In this document: positions 34,366 through 43,105 of the stretch, in pieces | Layout: each line of letters starts with the position of its first letter | How positions within the stretch are numbered: the stretch's first letter is position 1 | From: CBDDEC01 sp965198045 | GTDB taxonomy: Bacteria > Chloroflexota > Dehalococcoidia > UBA2979 | Assembly (NCBI GenBank): GCA_965198045.1 | Contig: CBDAOL010000011.1 | Location: 310,001 to 374,000 of the forward strand | Reading direction: 5' to 3' | DNA: 64,000 nt | Position numbers and translations under genes: made by a program | Notes under the pieces: generated by a model | The model's database searches: none | What the model was told of the DNA's origin: nothing | What the model saw: the letters and a program-made list of their open reading frames with translations, nothing else

Positions 34366-34392
34366 CAAAAAACGCGGGTCCTGGACCCGCGT
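34366..34392 (-). terminator. Rho-independent terminator after proS
   Basis: On the minus strand a near-perfect GC-rich hairpin (ACGCGGGTCC pairing with GGACCCGCGT, top loop of about 3 bases) is followed by TTTTTT, the T-run reading TTTTTTG. It lies 57 bases after the proS stop and 83 bases before the nusA ATG. It should end the ispG-proS transcript. nusA then needs its own promoter in the remaining 83 bases, or the hairpin acts as an attenuator with read-through into nusA. Confidence 0.85.
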
Positions 34393-34448
34393 CTCGCAGA
34401 GAGAGGCGCTAGAACGATTCCGATCGTACCACCGTCCGAGGCGGCGAC

Positions 34449-36194
34449 TCAAGCCGGTCGCAGCACCTTGATCAACTCGGCGTGCAGTGCCTGCACGCGG
34501 GCCACGATCTCGGCTCGATGAACCGACTCCGCATCGTCGGTGTCGCGCCGCTTGAGCTCGATGACGCCCGCCTCGTGGTTACGTGGTGAGACCGTCAGGC
34601 GCAGCGGCACTCCGATCAGGTCGGCGTCGTTGAACTTCACGCCGGGCCGCTCGTCGCGGTCGTCGAGGATGACGTCGAGGCCGGCGTCGAGGAGTTCGTC
34701 GTAGAGCGCGTCCGCCTCGGCCGCCACCGCCTCGTCGCGGTCGAGGCCGATGCCGACGATGTGCACGTCGTAGGGGGCGATGGAGGCGGGCCAGAGGATG
34801 CCGTGCTCGTCGTGATGTTCCTCGACGGCGGAGGCGAGCAGACGTTCGATGCCGAGGCCATAGCAGCCCATGGTCGGGCGCACCTGCTCGCCGTCCGCGT
34901 TGAGCACCGTGACATCCATGGGGTCGGTGTAGGCGTAATCGAGGCGGAAGACGTGGCCGATCTCGATGCCACGGTGCGTCTCCAGCCGGCCGTCGCAGTT
35001 CGGACAGGTGAACCCGGCTTCGGCGACCGCAATGTCAGCGACGATCTCCGCCTCCCAGTCGCGGCCGTAGTTCACGTTGCGCAGGTGATAGCCCTCGCGG
35101 TTGGCGCCCGCGACGAGGTTCGGTGAGTCGGGAATCGAGAGGTCGGCGACGACCCGTATCTGCGGCGAGAGGCCGCGAGGCGAGGCGTAGCCGGCGACGA
35201 GGCCGTACCCCGCCACCTCGTCGTCCCGCATCTCACGCAGCTCGACGCCACCAAGGGCGTTCGAAAGCTTCACCTCGTTGACGTCGATGTCGCCGCGGAT
35301 CACCGCGAAGATCGGCTGCCAGGTGTGCGAGCCATGCGCTGAGGCCATGTAGAACACCGCCTTCGCGGTGCGCGCGGTCGGAATGTCGAGGAACGCCGCG
35401 AGGTCCTCGATCGTCGAGGTGTCCGGCGTCGCGACCTCTTCGAGCGCAGCCTCATCCTCGGGCTCGGCGGCTGCTCGCACGAAGTCGGCCTTCTCCATGT
35501 TCGCGGCGTAGTCGCCGTTCTCACAGAAGAAGATCGTGTCCTCGCCGACCTCGGTGAGGAAGACGAACTCCTGCGACCCCTTGCCGCCGATGGCGCCTGA
35601 GTCCGCCTCGACGGCCACGACCGGCACGCCCATCCGCGCGCAGATGCGCTCGTAGGCGTGGAACATCGCGGCGTAGGAGGCGTCGAGCCCGGCGTCGTCG
35701 AGGTCGAAGCTGTAGGCGTCCTTCATCGTGAATTCGCGGACGCGGATCAGGCCGCCGCGGGGCCGCGCCTCGTCGCGGAACTTCGTCTGGATCTGGTAGA
35801 GCGTGACGGGCATGTCGCGGTAGGAGCTCGAATGGTCGTCGAAGAGGCGCGTCACCACCTCCTCGTGCGTGGGGCCGAGGGCGAGCCCGCGCTCGCGACG
35901 GTCGACGAGCTGGAACAGCACGGAGCCCATCACGTCCTTGCGCCCGCTCTCCTCCCAGAGCTCGATCGGTTGGATGGCAGGCAGGTGCACCTCCTGCGCG
36001 CCGGCGCGGTCCATCTCCTCGCGCACGATCTGCTCGATGCGGAGGCGCGTGCGGTTGCCCAGCGGCATGAACGAGTAGACGCCTGTCATCAGCTGATCGA
36101 TGAACCCGGCGCGTAACAGCAGGCTGTGGCTCACCGTCTCGGCGTCGCCGGGCGGCTCGCGCAGGGTGTGACCGAAGTGTCGTGACATCCGCAT
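34449..36194 (-). CDS. proS: Prolyl-tRNA synthetase
   Basis: A 581-residue class IIa synthetase of the bacterial type. Motif 2 (TKFRDEARPRGGLIRVREFTMKD, given in outline) and motif 3 (GCYGLGIERLLAS) are clear. The INS editing domain that removes mischarged alanine lies between them, about residues 230-400. An anticodon-binding domain forms the C-terminus. Two Met codons (36194 and 36188) are possible starts; I list the first. It follows a TIM-barrel isomerase gene and ispG on the same strand. Confidence 0.95.
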   Translation of the reverse strand: MRMSRHFGHTLREPPGDAETVSHSLLLRAGFIDQLMTGVYSFMPLGNRTRLRIEQIVREEMDRAGAQEVHLPAIQPIELWEESGRKDVMGSVLFQLVDRRERGLALGPTHEEVVTRLFDDHSSSYRDMPVTLYQIQTKFRDEARPRGGLIRVREFTMKDAYSFDLDDAGLDASYAAMFHAYERICARMGVPVVAVEADSGAIGGKGSQEFVFLTEVGEDTIFFCENGDYAANMEKADFVRAAAEPEDEAALEEVATPDTSTIEDLAAFLDIPTARTAKAVFYMASAHGSHTWQPIFAVIRGDIDVNEVKLSNALGGVELREMRDDEVAGYGLVAGYASPRGLSPQIRVVADLSIPDSPNLVAGANREGYHLRNVNYGRDWEAEIVADIAVAEAGFTCPNCDGRLETHRGIEIGHVFRLDYAYTDPMDVTVLNADGEQVRPTMGCYGLGIERLLASAVEEHHDEHGILWPASIAPYDVHIVGIGLDRDEAVAAEADALYDELLDAGLDVILDDRDERPGVKFNDADLIGVPLRLTVSPRNHEAGVIELKRRDTDDAESVHRAEIVARVQALHAELIKVLRPA

Positions 36195-36247
36195 GGCGCG
36201 AGTCTACGGGCGATCGCCCGTGCCATCGACCGAGCCGCGAGCGCTCA

Positions 36248-37210
36248 CTAACCCTCGGCGTTGCCAAGCACGCCGGTCGTGCGCATCAGCTCGAGGCCGC
36301 TTGCGACATCGGCGTCGGGTTCGTGCTGGTTGATCTCGAAGGTGCGGGCCGCCGAGGGGTTGGCCTCCGCGATGCGGGCTGCGAGCCACTCGAAGTCGAC
36401 GTCACCATTGCCCGGCGCGCGGTGGTCGGTCAGACCGGTCACATCTTGCAAATGCAGCCCGACGAGGCGGTCGCCCGCGTCGTCCCACCACTGCTGGCGG
36501 TCGACGAGGCCAAGGCGGTGTAGCACCTCCGCATGGCCGACATCGTGGAGGTAGCCCGCGACCTCGACGGGGTAGGGCGCGAGCAGTTCGCTCATCTCCT
36601 CGGGCAACGCGATCTCGAAGTAGTTGAGCCGGGTTTCGAGCGCGATCGTCACCCCGTGCTCCTCGGCGGCGGCGCAGAGCTCGGTGAGCGTGCGCCGCGC
36701 GACATCGAGGTAGGGACCGGCCAGCGAGGCTCGCTCGCGGCGCGCCTCGAGCTGACCTTCGGCGAACTCCTCGGCGCGGGTGGTGCGCTGGTCGTAGAGC
36801 CGACGCGCGCGGCGCTCGCCGTTGCCCGGGCGATCGCCGACCGCGCCGAGGTGCACGACGACGTTCTCGGCGCCCGCCTCAGCTGCGAGCTCGACCGAGC
36901 GCACGGTGTACTCGCTGCCGAGCCGCCGCTCAGCCTCGTCGGCGGAGGCCAGGTTGAGGCCGCGGTTCCAGCCGCGCTCGGCGTGCCGCTCGAGCGGTGC
37001 GGGCGCGTGCACGCCGGTGACCGGCTGGATCCCAGCGCCGAGGATCGCGCCGACATGGTCGGCCTCCATCGAGTGGTTGATCTCGATCGCCTCGTAGCCG
37101 AGTTCGGCAGCGCGGGTCATGAACGCCGGTAGATCGCGCTCGAAGCGCGGCTGCATTGCCCACATCGTGGAGAGCGACGCGACGGGGTGCGCGTGGTTGG
37201 CCCCGCTCAC
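36248..37210 (-). CDS. Xylose isomerase-like TIM-barrel protein (sugar phosphate isomerase/epimerase family)
   Basis: A 320-residue AP-endonuclease-2-type TIM barrel. The visible core strands include YEAIEINHSMEADHV, NVVVHLGAVGDRPGN, VTIALETRLNYFEIALP, VAGYLHDVGHAEVL and LVGLHLQDVTG, which hold the metal-binding Glu, Asp and His residues of the family. Members isomerise or epimerise sugars or cut DNA at abasic sites; the substrate cannot be decided. The start is a GTG at 37208-37210 that overlaps the ispG stop (GTGA); a longer frame upstream is a shadow of ispG. Confidence 0.78.
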   Translation of the reverse strand: MSGANHAHPVASLSTMWAMQPRFERDLPAFMTRAAELGYEAIEINHSMEADHVGAILGAGIQPVTGVHAPAPLERHAERGWNRGLNLASADEAERRLGSEYTVRSVELAAEAGAENVVVHLGAVGDRPGNGERRARRLYDQRTTRAEEFAEGQLEARRERASLAGPYLDVARRTLTELCAAAEEHGVTIALETRLNYFEIALPEEMSELLAPYPVEVAGYLHDVGHAEVLHRLGLVDRQQWWDDAGDRLVGLHLQDVTGLTDHRAPGNGDVDFEWLAARIAEANPSAARTFEINQHEPDADVASGLELMRTTGVLGNAEG

Positions 37211-38346
37211 GCGTCGAGGTCCGCGATCACCTCGTCGAGGAGCGCCTTCGTGCGGTCGAGGACCTCGTCGTAACCGAAATGGCCGACCGTCTCTGTACCG
37301 CGTTTGAGGTTGACCCCCAGCGGTCCGCACCAGAGCCCAATGTCGGCATCGTCGGTCTCGCCGGGGCCATTCACGCGGCAGCCCATCACCGCGATCGTGA
37401 CGTCGAAGTCCTGCGCGTACTCGGACATCCGCTTCACGTCCTGCGCGAGGTCCACGAACGCCTCGTTCTCCACGCGGGAGCAGGAGGGGCAGCTGATGAT
37501 GTTCAGCCCCTCGTCGAGGCCGGCCGGGACGGAGCGGAAGCGCCCCGCGGCGATGTCCTCGAGGATCTCGCGGCCGACGCGCACCTCGTCGCCCTTGTCG
37601 TCGAAGGGCACCGTCAGGGAGACGCGAATCGTGTCGCCCAGGCCCTCGGCGATCAGCTGTTCGAAGGCGACACGTGTCTTGATGATGCCATCAGGCGGCA
37701 TGCCGGCCTCGGTCACGCCGAGGTGCAGCGGTACGTCTGGGCGCTGCATCGCGAAGCGACGGTTGCCCTCCACGACCTTGCGCCAGTCGGAATCCTTCAG
37801 CGACACGACGAAGCGGTGGAAGCCGAGATCGTCGAGGAGTTCCGCATGGTCGAGGGCGCTCTGCACCATCGCGCCGACGTCGTCCTCGCCGAACCGTTCG
37901 ATCATCGCCGGGTCGACCGAGCCGCAGTTGACGCCGACGCGCAGGGCGATGTCATTCGCGTCGGCAGTCTCGGCGATCATCGCGACCTTGTCGCGCACCG
38001 GCTTCTCGCGCTCGTGGTGCCAGAGATGGCCGGGGTTGTAGCGCACCTTGTCGACGTGCGGCGCCACCGCGGTCACGAGTCGGTAATTTTCCTGGAGGTC
38101 GACGGAGAGCGTCGCCGAGGTGCGGTCGCGAATCTCCGCCAGCGCCTCGACGTCTGCCTTCGAGTCGACGGCGATGCGCACGAGGTCGGCGCCGGCCTCA
38201 TCGATCAGCCCGACCTGGCGGACCGTGGCCTCGATGTCCTGCGTCCTGGTCGCGGCCATCGACTGCACGGCAATGGGCGCGCCGCCACCGATCGTGATCG
38301 GCCCAACGCGCACCGCCCGTGTGTCCTTGTGCTTCGAAGGTTTCAT
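37207..38346 (-). CDS. ispG: 4-hydroxy-3-methylbut-2-enyl diphosphate synthase (flavodoxin)
   Basis: A 379-residue [4Fe-4S] enzyme, the seventh MEP-pathway step towards isoprenoids. It has VGPITIGGGAPIAVQSM at the start and, at the C-terminus, the cluster ligands ISCPSCSR and MGCRVNGPGETDDADIG. The short bacterial form without the plant insertion domain. The ATG at 38344-38346 is preceded by GGATTCTC-poor sequence and the start of the transcript may lie in the gap shared with the divergent toxin-antitoxin-like pair. Together with dxr at 40-41 kb it shows use of the MEP route. Confidence 0.96.
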   Translation of the reverse strand: MKPSKHKDTRAVRVGPITIGGGAPIAVQSMAATRTQDIEATVRQVGLIDEAGADLVRIAVDSKADVEALAEIRDRTSATLSVDLQENYRLVTAVAPHVDKVRYNPGHLWHHEREKPVRDKVAMIAETADANDIALRVGVNCGSVDPAMIERFGEDDVGAMVQSALDHAELLDDLGFHRFVVSLKDSDWRKVVEGNRRFAMQRPDVPLHLGVTEAGMPPDGIIKTRVAFEQLIAEGLGDTIRVSLTVPFDDKGDEVRVGREILEDIAAGRFRSVPAGLDEGLNIISCPSCSRVENEAFVDLAQDVKRMSEYAQDFDVTIAVMGCRVNGPGETDDADIGLWCGPLGVNLKRGTETVGHFGYDEVLDRTKALLDEVIADLDA

Positions 38347-38417
38347 CGCGTGATCGAGGATAGCGCGCGCCGGGCTTGGGCTCTGTACCCGCTGGGGGAG
38401 AGCGCAGACGCGGTCGG

Positions 38418-38440
38418 TGTGTTACACAGATGTGTTACAC
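38418..38440 (+). repeat. Two direct TGTGTTACAC repeats in the promoter region of the toxin-antitoxin-like pair
   Basis: The decamer TGTGTTACAC occurs twice, at 38418-38427 and 38431-38440, a period of 13 bases. Each copy is itself nearly palindromic (GTGTTACAC against GTGTAACAC). The second copy contains TACACT, a plausible -10 element. This looks like an operator for an autoregulating antitoxin, of the kind bound by ribbon-helix-helix proteins. Confidence 0.55.
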
Positions 38441-38467
38441 TGCTCAAGCAACGGAAACGGTCCGTCG

Positions 38468-38839
38468 TTGCCTCGAGTGCGGGTTCAGAACCTTGAGTGG
38501 AGCGAGCACGCCCTCGAGGCCGTGGCGGACGATGGCTTGAGTGTCGAACAAGTTGAGACTGTCCTCGCCGATCCGAATCGCAAGGTCATCGCGAACGTGG
38601 CGAGGCCCGGGTGGTGGTACCTCATCGGTCGGGTGCTCGACGGTCCAGTTGTCGTACTCGTGGTCAGCGATCCACGTCCGAACGGCGACATCACGGTGGT
38701 CACGAGCTGGCTCGCCGAAGGTCGCTACCTGGCTATGTACCGTCAGAGCGGAGGCACACAGCATGTCCGAACGCCACCCGCGGGCCAAGTACCGAGATCT
38801 CACCGACGAGGAGTTCGATACGTTCGTCGAGGTCGATGA
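38468..38839 (+). CDS. DUF4258-like toxin candidate
   Basis: A 123-residue protein whose first 90 residues match the DUF4258 pattern: WSEHALEAVADDGLSVEQVE, then a rigid WWYLIGRVLDG, VVVLVVSD and a final ITVVTSWLAEG. Such proteins resemble RelE/BrnT-type RNases and usually pair with an antitoxin. The TTG at 38468 is chosen since GGAAACGG lies 8 bases upstream; the frame is open further back through the operator repeats. The last 25 codons overlap the following gene in another frame, an unusually long overlap of 77 bases. Confidence 0.65.
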   Translation: MPRVRVQNLEWSEHALEAVADDGLSVEQVETVLADPNRKVIANVARPGWWYLIGRVLDGPVVVLVVSDPRPNGDITVVTSWLAEGRYLAMYRQSGGTQHVRTPPAGQVPRSHRRGVRYVRRGR

Positions 38840-39107
38840 CGTCGAGTTCGCTCCGCCCGGCGAGCTGACGCGCACCTTCTCAGTCCGAATCAACGACGAG
38901 GAGCTGCGCCTCTTCTCGGACGCGGCGCTGGCGGCGGGGCAGCCGTTCTCCACCTTCCTCAAGGCCGCCGCTAGGCGTGACATCGAGCGGAACCGAGGCG
39001 ACGACCTGGCTTCGCGCGTAGCGGACGAAGTAGTGAGCCGCCTTGGAGAGCGCCGTGAGCCGGAGTCGAAGGCGAAGAAACCGAGGAAGCCGCGCCGTGC
39101 GGGGTAG
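38763..39107 (+). CDS. Ribbon-helix-helix-like antitoxin candidate
   Basis: A 114-residue, strongly charged protein. The stretch LTRTFSVRINDEELRLFSDAA, then GQPFSTFLKAAARRDI, has the beta-helix-helix layout and hydrophobic spacing of CopG/BrnA-like DNA-binding antitoxins. The N-terminus is acidic (EEFDTFVEVDDVEF), the C-terminus a Lys/Arg tail (KAKKPRKPRRAG). It overlaps the preceding toxin-like gene. Its own DNA binding to the upstream decamer repeats would give the usual autoregulation. Confidence 0.65.
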   Translation: MSERHPRAKYRDLTDEEFDTFVEVDDVEFAPPGELTRTFSVRINDEELRLFSDAALAAGQPFSTFLKAAARRDIERNRGDDLASRVADEVVSRLGERREPESKAKKPRKPRRAG

Positions 39108-39110
39108 CTC

Positions 39111-40316
39111 CTACCGGAAGAGCGATTCGCCGTTGGCGATGCGCGAGATGTCGATGAAGGTGATCACCAGCGCGAGGGCGATGAACGCGACGAAGCCCAC
39201 GAAGTGGACCATCGCCTCCTTCTCCGGCGCAATGCGCCTGCCTCGGCGGGCGATCTCGACGACGATGAACGCGGCCCGGCCGCCGTCGAGCATCGGCAGC
39301 GGCAGCAGGTTGAGGATGCCGAGGTTGATCGAGAGCAGGGCGGCCAGCTCGAGCAGAGGTGAGACGGCGCCAGTCGGGCCGTCCGAGGCGCGGGCGACCT
39401 CGCCGGTGGTCTGAGCAATACCGACCGGGCCGGCGAATTGCGGGCCCGAGGATCCCTTGAACCAGCCGATGATCTCGTTGCGCGCGAGGATCAGCGTGTC
39501 CCAGGTCTGGCGCAGGCCTTGCGGGAACGCCTCCCACGGCGCAAGCGCCTCGGTGTCCGTGAACGGGTATTGCGAGCCGATCGTGATACCGGTGGGGCCC
39601 TGGCCCACCGGTGGCGCCCAGCGTGCTTCGATCGGGATCTCGAGGAACTCGCCGTCGCGCTTCACGCGGAACTCGATCTCGCGCCCCTGTCCGAGGCGTA
39701 CGTAGCGGCTGGCCTCGGGCACGTTCTTCGCGTTGCGGCCGTCGATCGCGTAGATGACGTCGCCGGTCTGCAGCCCCGCGGCCTCGGCGGGAGCGCCCTC
39801 CACGACCGAGGTCACCTGGGCGCGGGCGGCGGGGACCTCGTGCGGGATCATCAACGCGATGCCGAAGAGGATGATCGGCAGCGCCAGGTTGGCCAGCGCA
39901 CCCGAGGTGATCACGATCAGGCGTTGCCACGCGGGTCGCGAGGCCAGAGCGCGAGGGTGGCTCGGGTCTTCCTCACCCTCGAGGCGGACGAAGCCACCGA
40001 TCGGGAGCCAGTTCACCGTGTACTCGGTGTCGCCGAGCTTCTTGCCCCAGATCTTTGGCGGGAAGCCGACGCCGAACTCGTGCACGAGAATGCCGAACAT
40101 CTTCGCCGTGGCGAAGTGCGCGAACTCGTGGATCACGACCAGCGCGAGCAGGATGACGATGAACAGCAGCGCCGAGGTGAACGCGTCGCGTGCCAGGCCG
40201 AAGAAGAAGAAGATGCCGATCGCGACGAGCAGTGGCGTGATGAAACGGGGCAATCTGGGGCGTGGCGGCCCCTCGTTGGAGGTCGGCGGCACCGTCCGGT
40301 TCTCCTGGTCGCTCAC
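39111..40316 (-). CDS. rseP: Site-2-type RIP metalloprotease RseP
   Basis: A 401-residue intramembrane zinc protease. The HExxH motif is VIHEFAHFATAKMFG near residue 65, the second active-site element is LLPLPMLDGGRAAF near residue 345 (LDG), and a PDZ domain with AGLQTGDVIYAIDG lies between. It cleaves anti-sigma factors or signal peptides within the membrane. The start is a GTG (40314-40316) overlapping the dxr stop (GTGA); a longer frame would overlap dxr. An N-terminal soluble stretch of about 35 residues precedes the first helix, longer than usual. Confidence 0.93.
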   Translation of the reverse strand: MSDQENRTVPPTSNEGPPRPRLPRFITPLLVAIGIFFFFGLARDAFTSALLFIVILLALVVIHEFAHFATAKMFGILVHEFGVGFPPKIWGKKLGDTEYTVNWLPIGGFVRLEGEEDPSHPRALASRPAWQRLIVITSGALANLALPIILFGIALMIPHEVPAARAQVTSVVEGAPAEAAGLQTGDVIYAIDGRNAKNVPEASRYVRLGQGREIEFRVKRDGEFLEIPIEARWAPPVGQGPTGITIGSQYPFTDTEALAPWEAFPQGLRQTWDTLILARNEIIGWFKGSSGPQFAGPVGIAQTTGEVARASDGPTGAVSPLLELAALLSINLGILNLLPLPMLDGGRAAFIVVEIARRGRRIAPEKEAMVHFVGFVAFIALALVITFIDISRIANGESLFR

Positions 40317-41473
40317 ACCCTGGCCCCGATCATTTCGTCGACATAACGGCGGCCCCACGCCTCGGCGGCGAGCAGGTCCTCTAGTTGAGGATCGGCTACT
40401 CCGTCGTGCGTCTCAAGTGACGACCGCAACAGTTGCGCGATATCTGTGAATCGACAACGACCGGCGAGGAAATGCGCGACGGCGGATTCGTCCGCGCCGC
40501 TCACCGCGGCCGCCGAAGTGTCCTCGCGACGTCCCGCTTCCAGCGCGATGTCGAGCGCGGGGAAGCGCTCGCGGTCGACCTCGCCGAAGTGGAGCGCGCC
40601 GCGCGCGGCGAGGTCCATCGGCGGCGCGGGCTGGGCGGGCGCGCGGTCGGGGTAGGCGAGGGCGACCTGGATCGGGAGCCGCATGTCGGGCTCGCCGAGC
40701 TGCGCTTTCACCGACCCGTCCCGGTACGTCACCATGCTGTGGACCACGCTCTCGCGGTGCTGCAGGACATCGACACGGTCCAGCGGGATATCGAAGAGCC
40801 AGCGCGCCTCGATCGCCTCCAGTCCCTTGTTGAACAGCGTCGCCGAGTCGATCGTGACCTTCGGTCCCATCTCCCAGGTCGGATGCTGCAGCGCCTGTTC
40901 CGGCGTCACGGCGTCGAGCTGTCCGAGGTCGAGGTCGCGGAACGCGCCGCCCGAGGCTGTGAGTGTGAGACGGTCAATCGCCTCCGGCGGTTCCCCCCAG
41001 AGGCACTGCCAGATCGCGGAGTGCTCGGAGTCGACCGGCCGCAGCTCCGCGCCTCGATCAGCGTTGCGCTCGAGGGCGTCGCGCACGGCCGCGCCGCCGA
41101 CGACGAGCACCTCCTTGTTCGCGATGGCGACGGGCTTGCCCGCCTCGAGGCCCGCGAGCGTCGGCGCCAGCCCGGCGAGGCCGCTCGTCGCCACGAGGAC
41201 GACATCGACATCGTCGCGCGCCGCGATCTCGTCCAGCGGCGCCCAGTCGGCGCCGGAGGCGGAGCGCAGGTCAGCGGCGGCATCTTCGTCAACGGCGTGG
41301 ATGGCGGCGGGGGCGAACTCCTCGACCTGGGCGGCGAGCGCGTCGATGTTGCGCCCGGCCGCGAGGGCCGTGACGCGGAAGCGGTCCGGGAGGCCCCGGA
41401 CCACGTCGAGGGTTTGCCGTCCGATCGAGCCGGTCGAGCCGAGGACGGCGATGCGGATTACGTCTGTAGCCAT
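40313..41473 (-). CDS. dxr: 1-deoxy-D-xylulose-5-phosphate reductoisomerase
   Basis: A 386-residue NADPH-dependent MEP-pathway enzyme, the fosmidomycin target. The NADPH-binding start is IAVLGSTGSIGRQTLDVV, followed by ANKEVLVVGG, the metal-binding PVDSEHSAIWQCL, LTASGGAFRD, and HPTWEMGPKVTIDSATL. The ATG at 41471-41473 lies inside the end of cdsA (16-base overlap), the frame being open further but without family resemblance. Coupling cdsA-dxr-rseP is a common bacterial arrangement. Confidence 0.96.
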   Translation of the reverse strand: MATDVIRIAVLGSTGSIGRQTLDVVRGLPDRFRVTALAAGRNIDALAAQVEEFAPAAIHAVDEDAAADLRSASGADWAPLDEIAARDDVDVVLVATSGLAGLAPTLAGLEAGKPVAIANKEVLVVGGAAVRDALERNADRGAELRPVDSEHSAIWQCLWGEPPEAIDRLTLTASGGAFRDLDLGQLDAVTPEQALQHPTWEMGPKVTIDSATLFNKGLEAIEARWLFDIPLDRVDVLQHRESVVHSMVTYRDGSVKAQLGEPDMRLPIQVALAYPDRAPAQPAPPMDLAARGALHFGEVDRERFPALDIALEAGRREDTSAAAVSGADESAVAHFLAGRCRFTDIAQLLRSSLETHDGVADPQLEDLLAAEAWGRRYVDEMIGARV

Positions 41474-42246
41474 CGCACGATCCAGTATAGGACCGGCCCC
41501 GTCAGCAATATGGAGTCGAGGCGATCGAGCAGGCCGCCGTGTCCCGGCAGGAGCTGCGACATGTCCTTCACGCCAAGCCGGCGCTTCAGCGCCGACTCCA
41601 GCAGGTCGCCGGCGATCGCCGCGATCGGGAGCGCGACGGCGACGAGGATCTGCGCGCCCTCGCGGATCGTCGGTTCGAGGATGAGCATGGCGACCGCGGC
41701 GCCGATTGCGCCGAAGACGACACCGCCGATGGCGCCCTCCCAGGTCTTGTTCGGCGAGATCTGAGGCGCGAACGGCCGCCGGCCGATCAGGCGCCCGACG
41801 GCGTAGGCGCCGGTATCGGTGCTGAACGTGGCCACCAGCATGACGATCAGCCAGTCGACGCCGTCGAGGCGGTCCCGCAGCAGGACGAGGTGTGCCCCGA
41901 GGACGCCGACGTAGAGGACGCCTGCGATCCACCAGCCGAGCCGCGACTCGCCGAAGACGTTGCCGGGTCGCAGCACGAGGATCAGCGCTGCGGCCGTTGG
42001 CAGGAGCAGGGCGCTGATCGGCAGTGCCTCGGTCGTGCGGAGGGTGGCGACGAGGAGCGCCACGACGGCCGCCGCGGCGACGGCGACGACCTGTTCGCGG
42101 TCGGGCAAGGCGGCGCGGACGAACTCGTAGACAGCGATCGCGAGGATCAGCTCGATCGCGCCCGAGAAGAAGGCCTCTGGCACGATGAGGAGCAGCGCCA
42201 GGAGCGGGAGGCCGACGGCGGCGACCGCGACGCGCTGGATCAGCAT
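41458..42246 (-). CDS. cdsA: Phosphatidate cytidylyltransferase
   Basis: A 262-residue polytopic membrane enzyme that makes CDP-diacylglycerol from phosphatidate and CTP. About eight hydrophobic helices are visible. The C-terminal signature is ESALKRRLGVKDMSQLLPGHGGLLDRLDS (shown only in part: LPGHGGLLDRLDS), with the catalytic Asp residues. Its product is the substrate of the CDP-alcohol phosphatidyltransferase at 21.6-22.2 kb. It lies 22 bases after uppS. Confidence 0.94.
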   Translation of the reverse strand: MLIQRVAVAAVGLPLLALLLIVPEAFFSGAIELILAIAVYEFVRAALPDREQVVAVAAAAVVALLVATLRTTEALPISALLLPTAAALILVLRPGNVFGESRLGWWIAGVLYVGVLGAHLVLLRDRLDGVDWLIVMLVATFSTDTGAYAVGRLIGRRPFAPQISPNKTWEGAIGGVVFGAIGAAVAMLILEPTIREGAQILVAVALPIAAIAGDLLESALKRRLGVKDMSQLLPGHGGLLDRLDSILLTGPVLYWIVRWLQT

Positions 42247-42268
42247 GAGGTGCAGCCTCGGCGGGCCG

Positions 42269-43057
42269 CTACGCCAGCCCGTTCTGCGCCAGGCCGGCGT
42301 CGAGGTCGCCCTCGATCAGGCCGAAGCGCCGCTGCCGGCGCGTGTACTCGAGGAGCGCGCGGTCCAGCTCGCCCTCGTTGAAGTCGGGCCAGAGCGTCTC
42401 GGTGAAGTAGTACTCGCTGTAGGCCGCCTGCCAGATCATGAAGTTCGACACGCGACGCTCACCGCCCGTGCGGATGACGAGGTCTGGCGCCGGGAGGTCG
42501 GACGCCTCGAGGTGGGCGGCGATCGCCTCCTCCGTCACTTCGTCAGCCCGCACGCCGCTGGCGACGAGCTGACGCACCGCCTCCACGATGTCGGCGCGCC
42601 CGCCGTAGTTGAAGGCGAGGTTGAGCGTGAGGCGGTCGTTGTGTTCCGTCAGCTTGATCGCGTGCTCGACCTTGGCCTGCAGCCGCCCCGGCAGTCGTTC
42701 GAGGTCGCCCAGGTGGCGCAAGCGCACGCCCTGCGCGTGCAGTTCGTCCAGGTACTCGTCGATGAAGCTCTGGCCCAGCTTCAGGATCGCCTGCACCTCG
42801 CGGCGAGGTCGGCCCCAGTTCTCTGTGGAGAACCCCCAGATCGTGAGTACGGAGATGCCGTACTCGGTCACGCGCTCAACGATCGGGCGGATGGCCTCGG
42901 CGCCCGCGCGATGGCCGTCGGCTCGATCGACGCCGTGCGCGGTCGCCCAGCGGCCGTTGCCGTCCATGATCACGCCCACGTGCTGCGGCAGCACCGGCAG
43001 GCGGAGCAGAGGAACGTGGTTACTGGCGGCGGTGGCGGTCACAGCGGTCGCGGTCAC
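42269..43057 (-). CDS. uppS: Isoprenyl transferase (undecaprenyl diphosphate synthase family)
   Basis: A 262-residue cis-prenyltransferase. The five family regions are visible: VIMDGNGRWATAHG (catalytic Asp), GHRAGAEAIRPIVE, LTIWGFSTENW, LTLNLAFNYGGRADIV, and the C-terminal VIRTGGERRVSNFMIWQAAYSE block, shown here in outline. It makes the long-chain lipid carrier for cell-wall or S-layer glycan synthesis. The start is a GTG (43055-43057); the first 15 residues (Ala/Thr-rich) are weakly supported and a later start is possible. Confidence 0.94.
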   Translation of the reverse strand: MTATAVTATAASNHVPLLRLPVLPQHVGVIMDGNGRWATAHGVDRADGHRAGAEAIRPIVERVTEYGISVLTIWGFSTENWGRPRREVQAILKLGQSFIDEYLDELHAQGVRLRHLGDLERLPGRLQAKVEHAIKLTEHNDRLTLNLAFNYGGRADIVEAVRQLVASGVRADEVTEEAIAAHLEASDLPAPDLVIRTGGERRVSNFMIWQAAYSEYYFTETLWPDFNEGELDRALLEYTRRQRRFGLIEGDLDAGLAQNGLA

Positions 43058-43105
43058 TCCTGATCGTCGGGCTCTCTGGATCCTCGGACGCTCTCGTCGT
43101 GGTGG

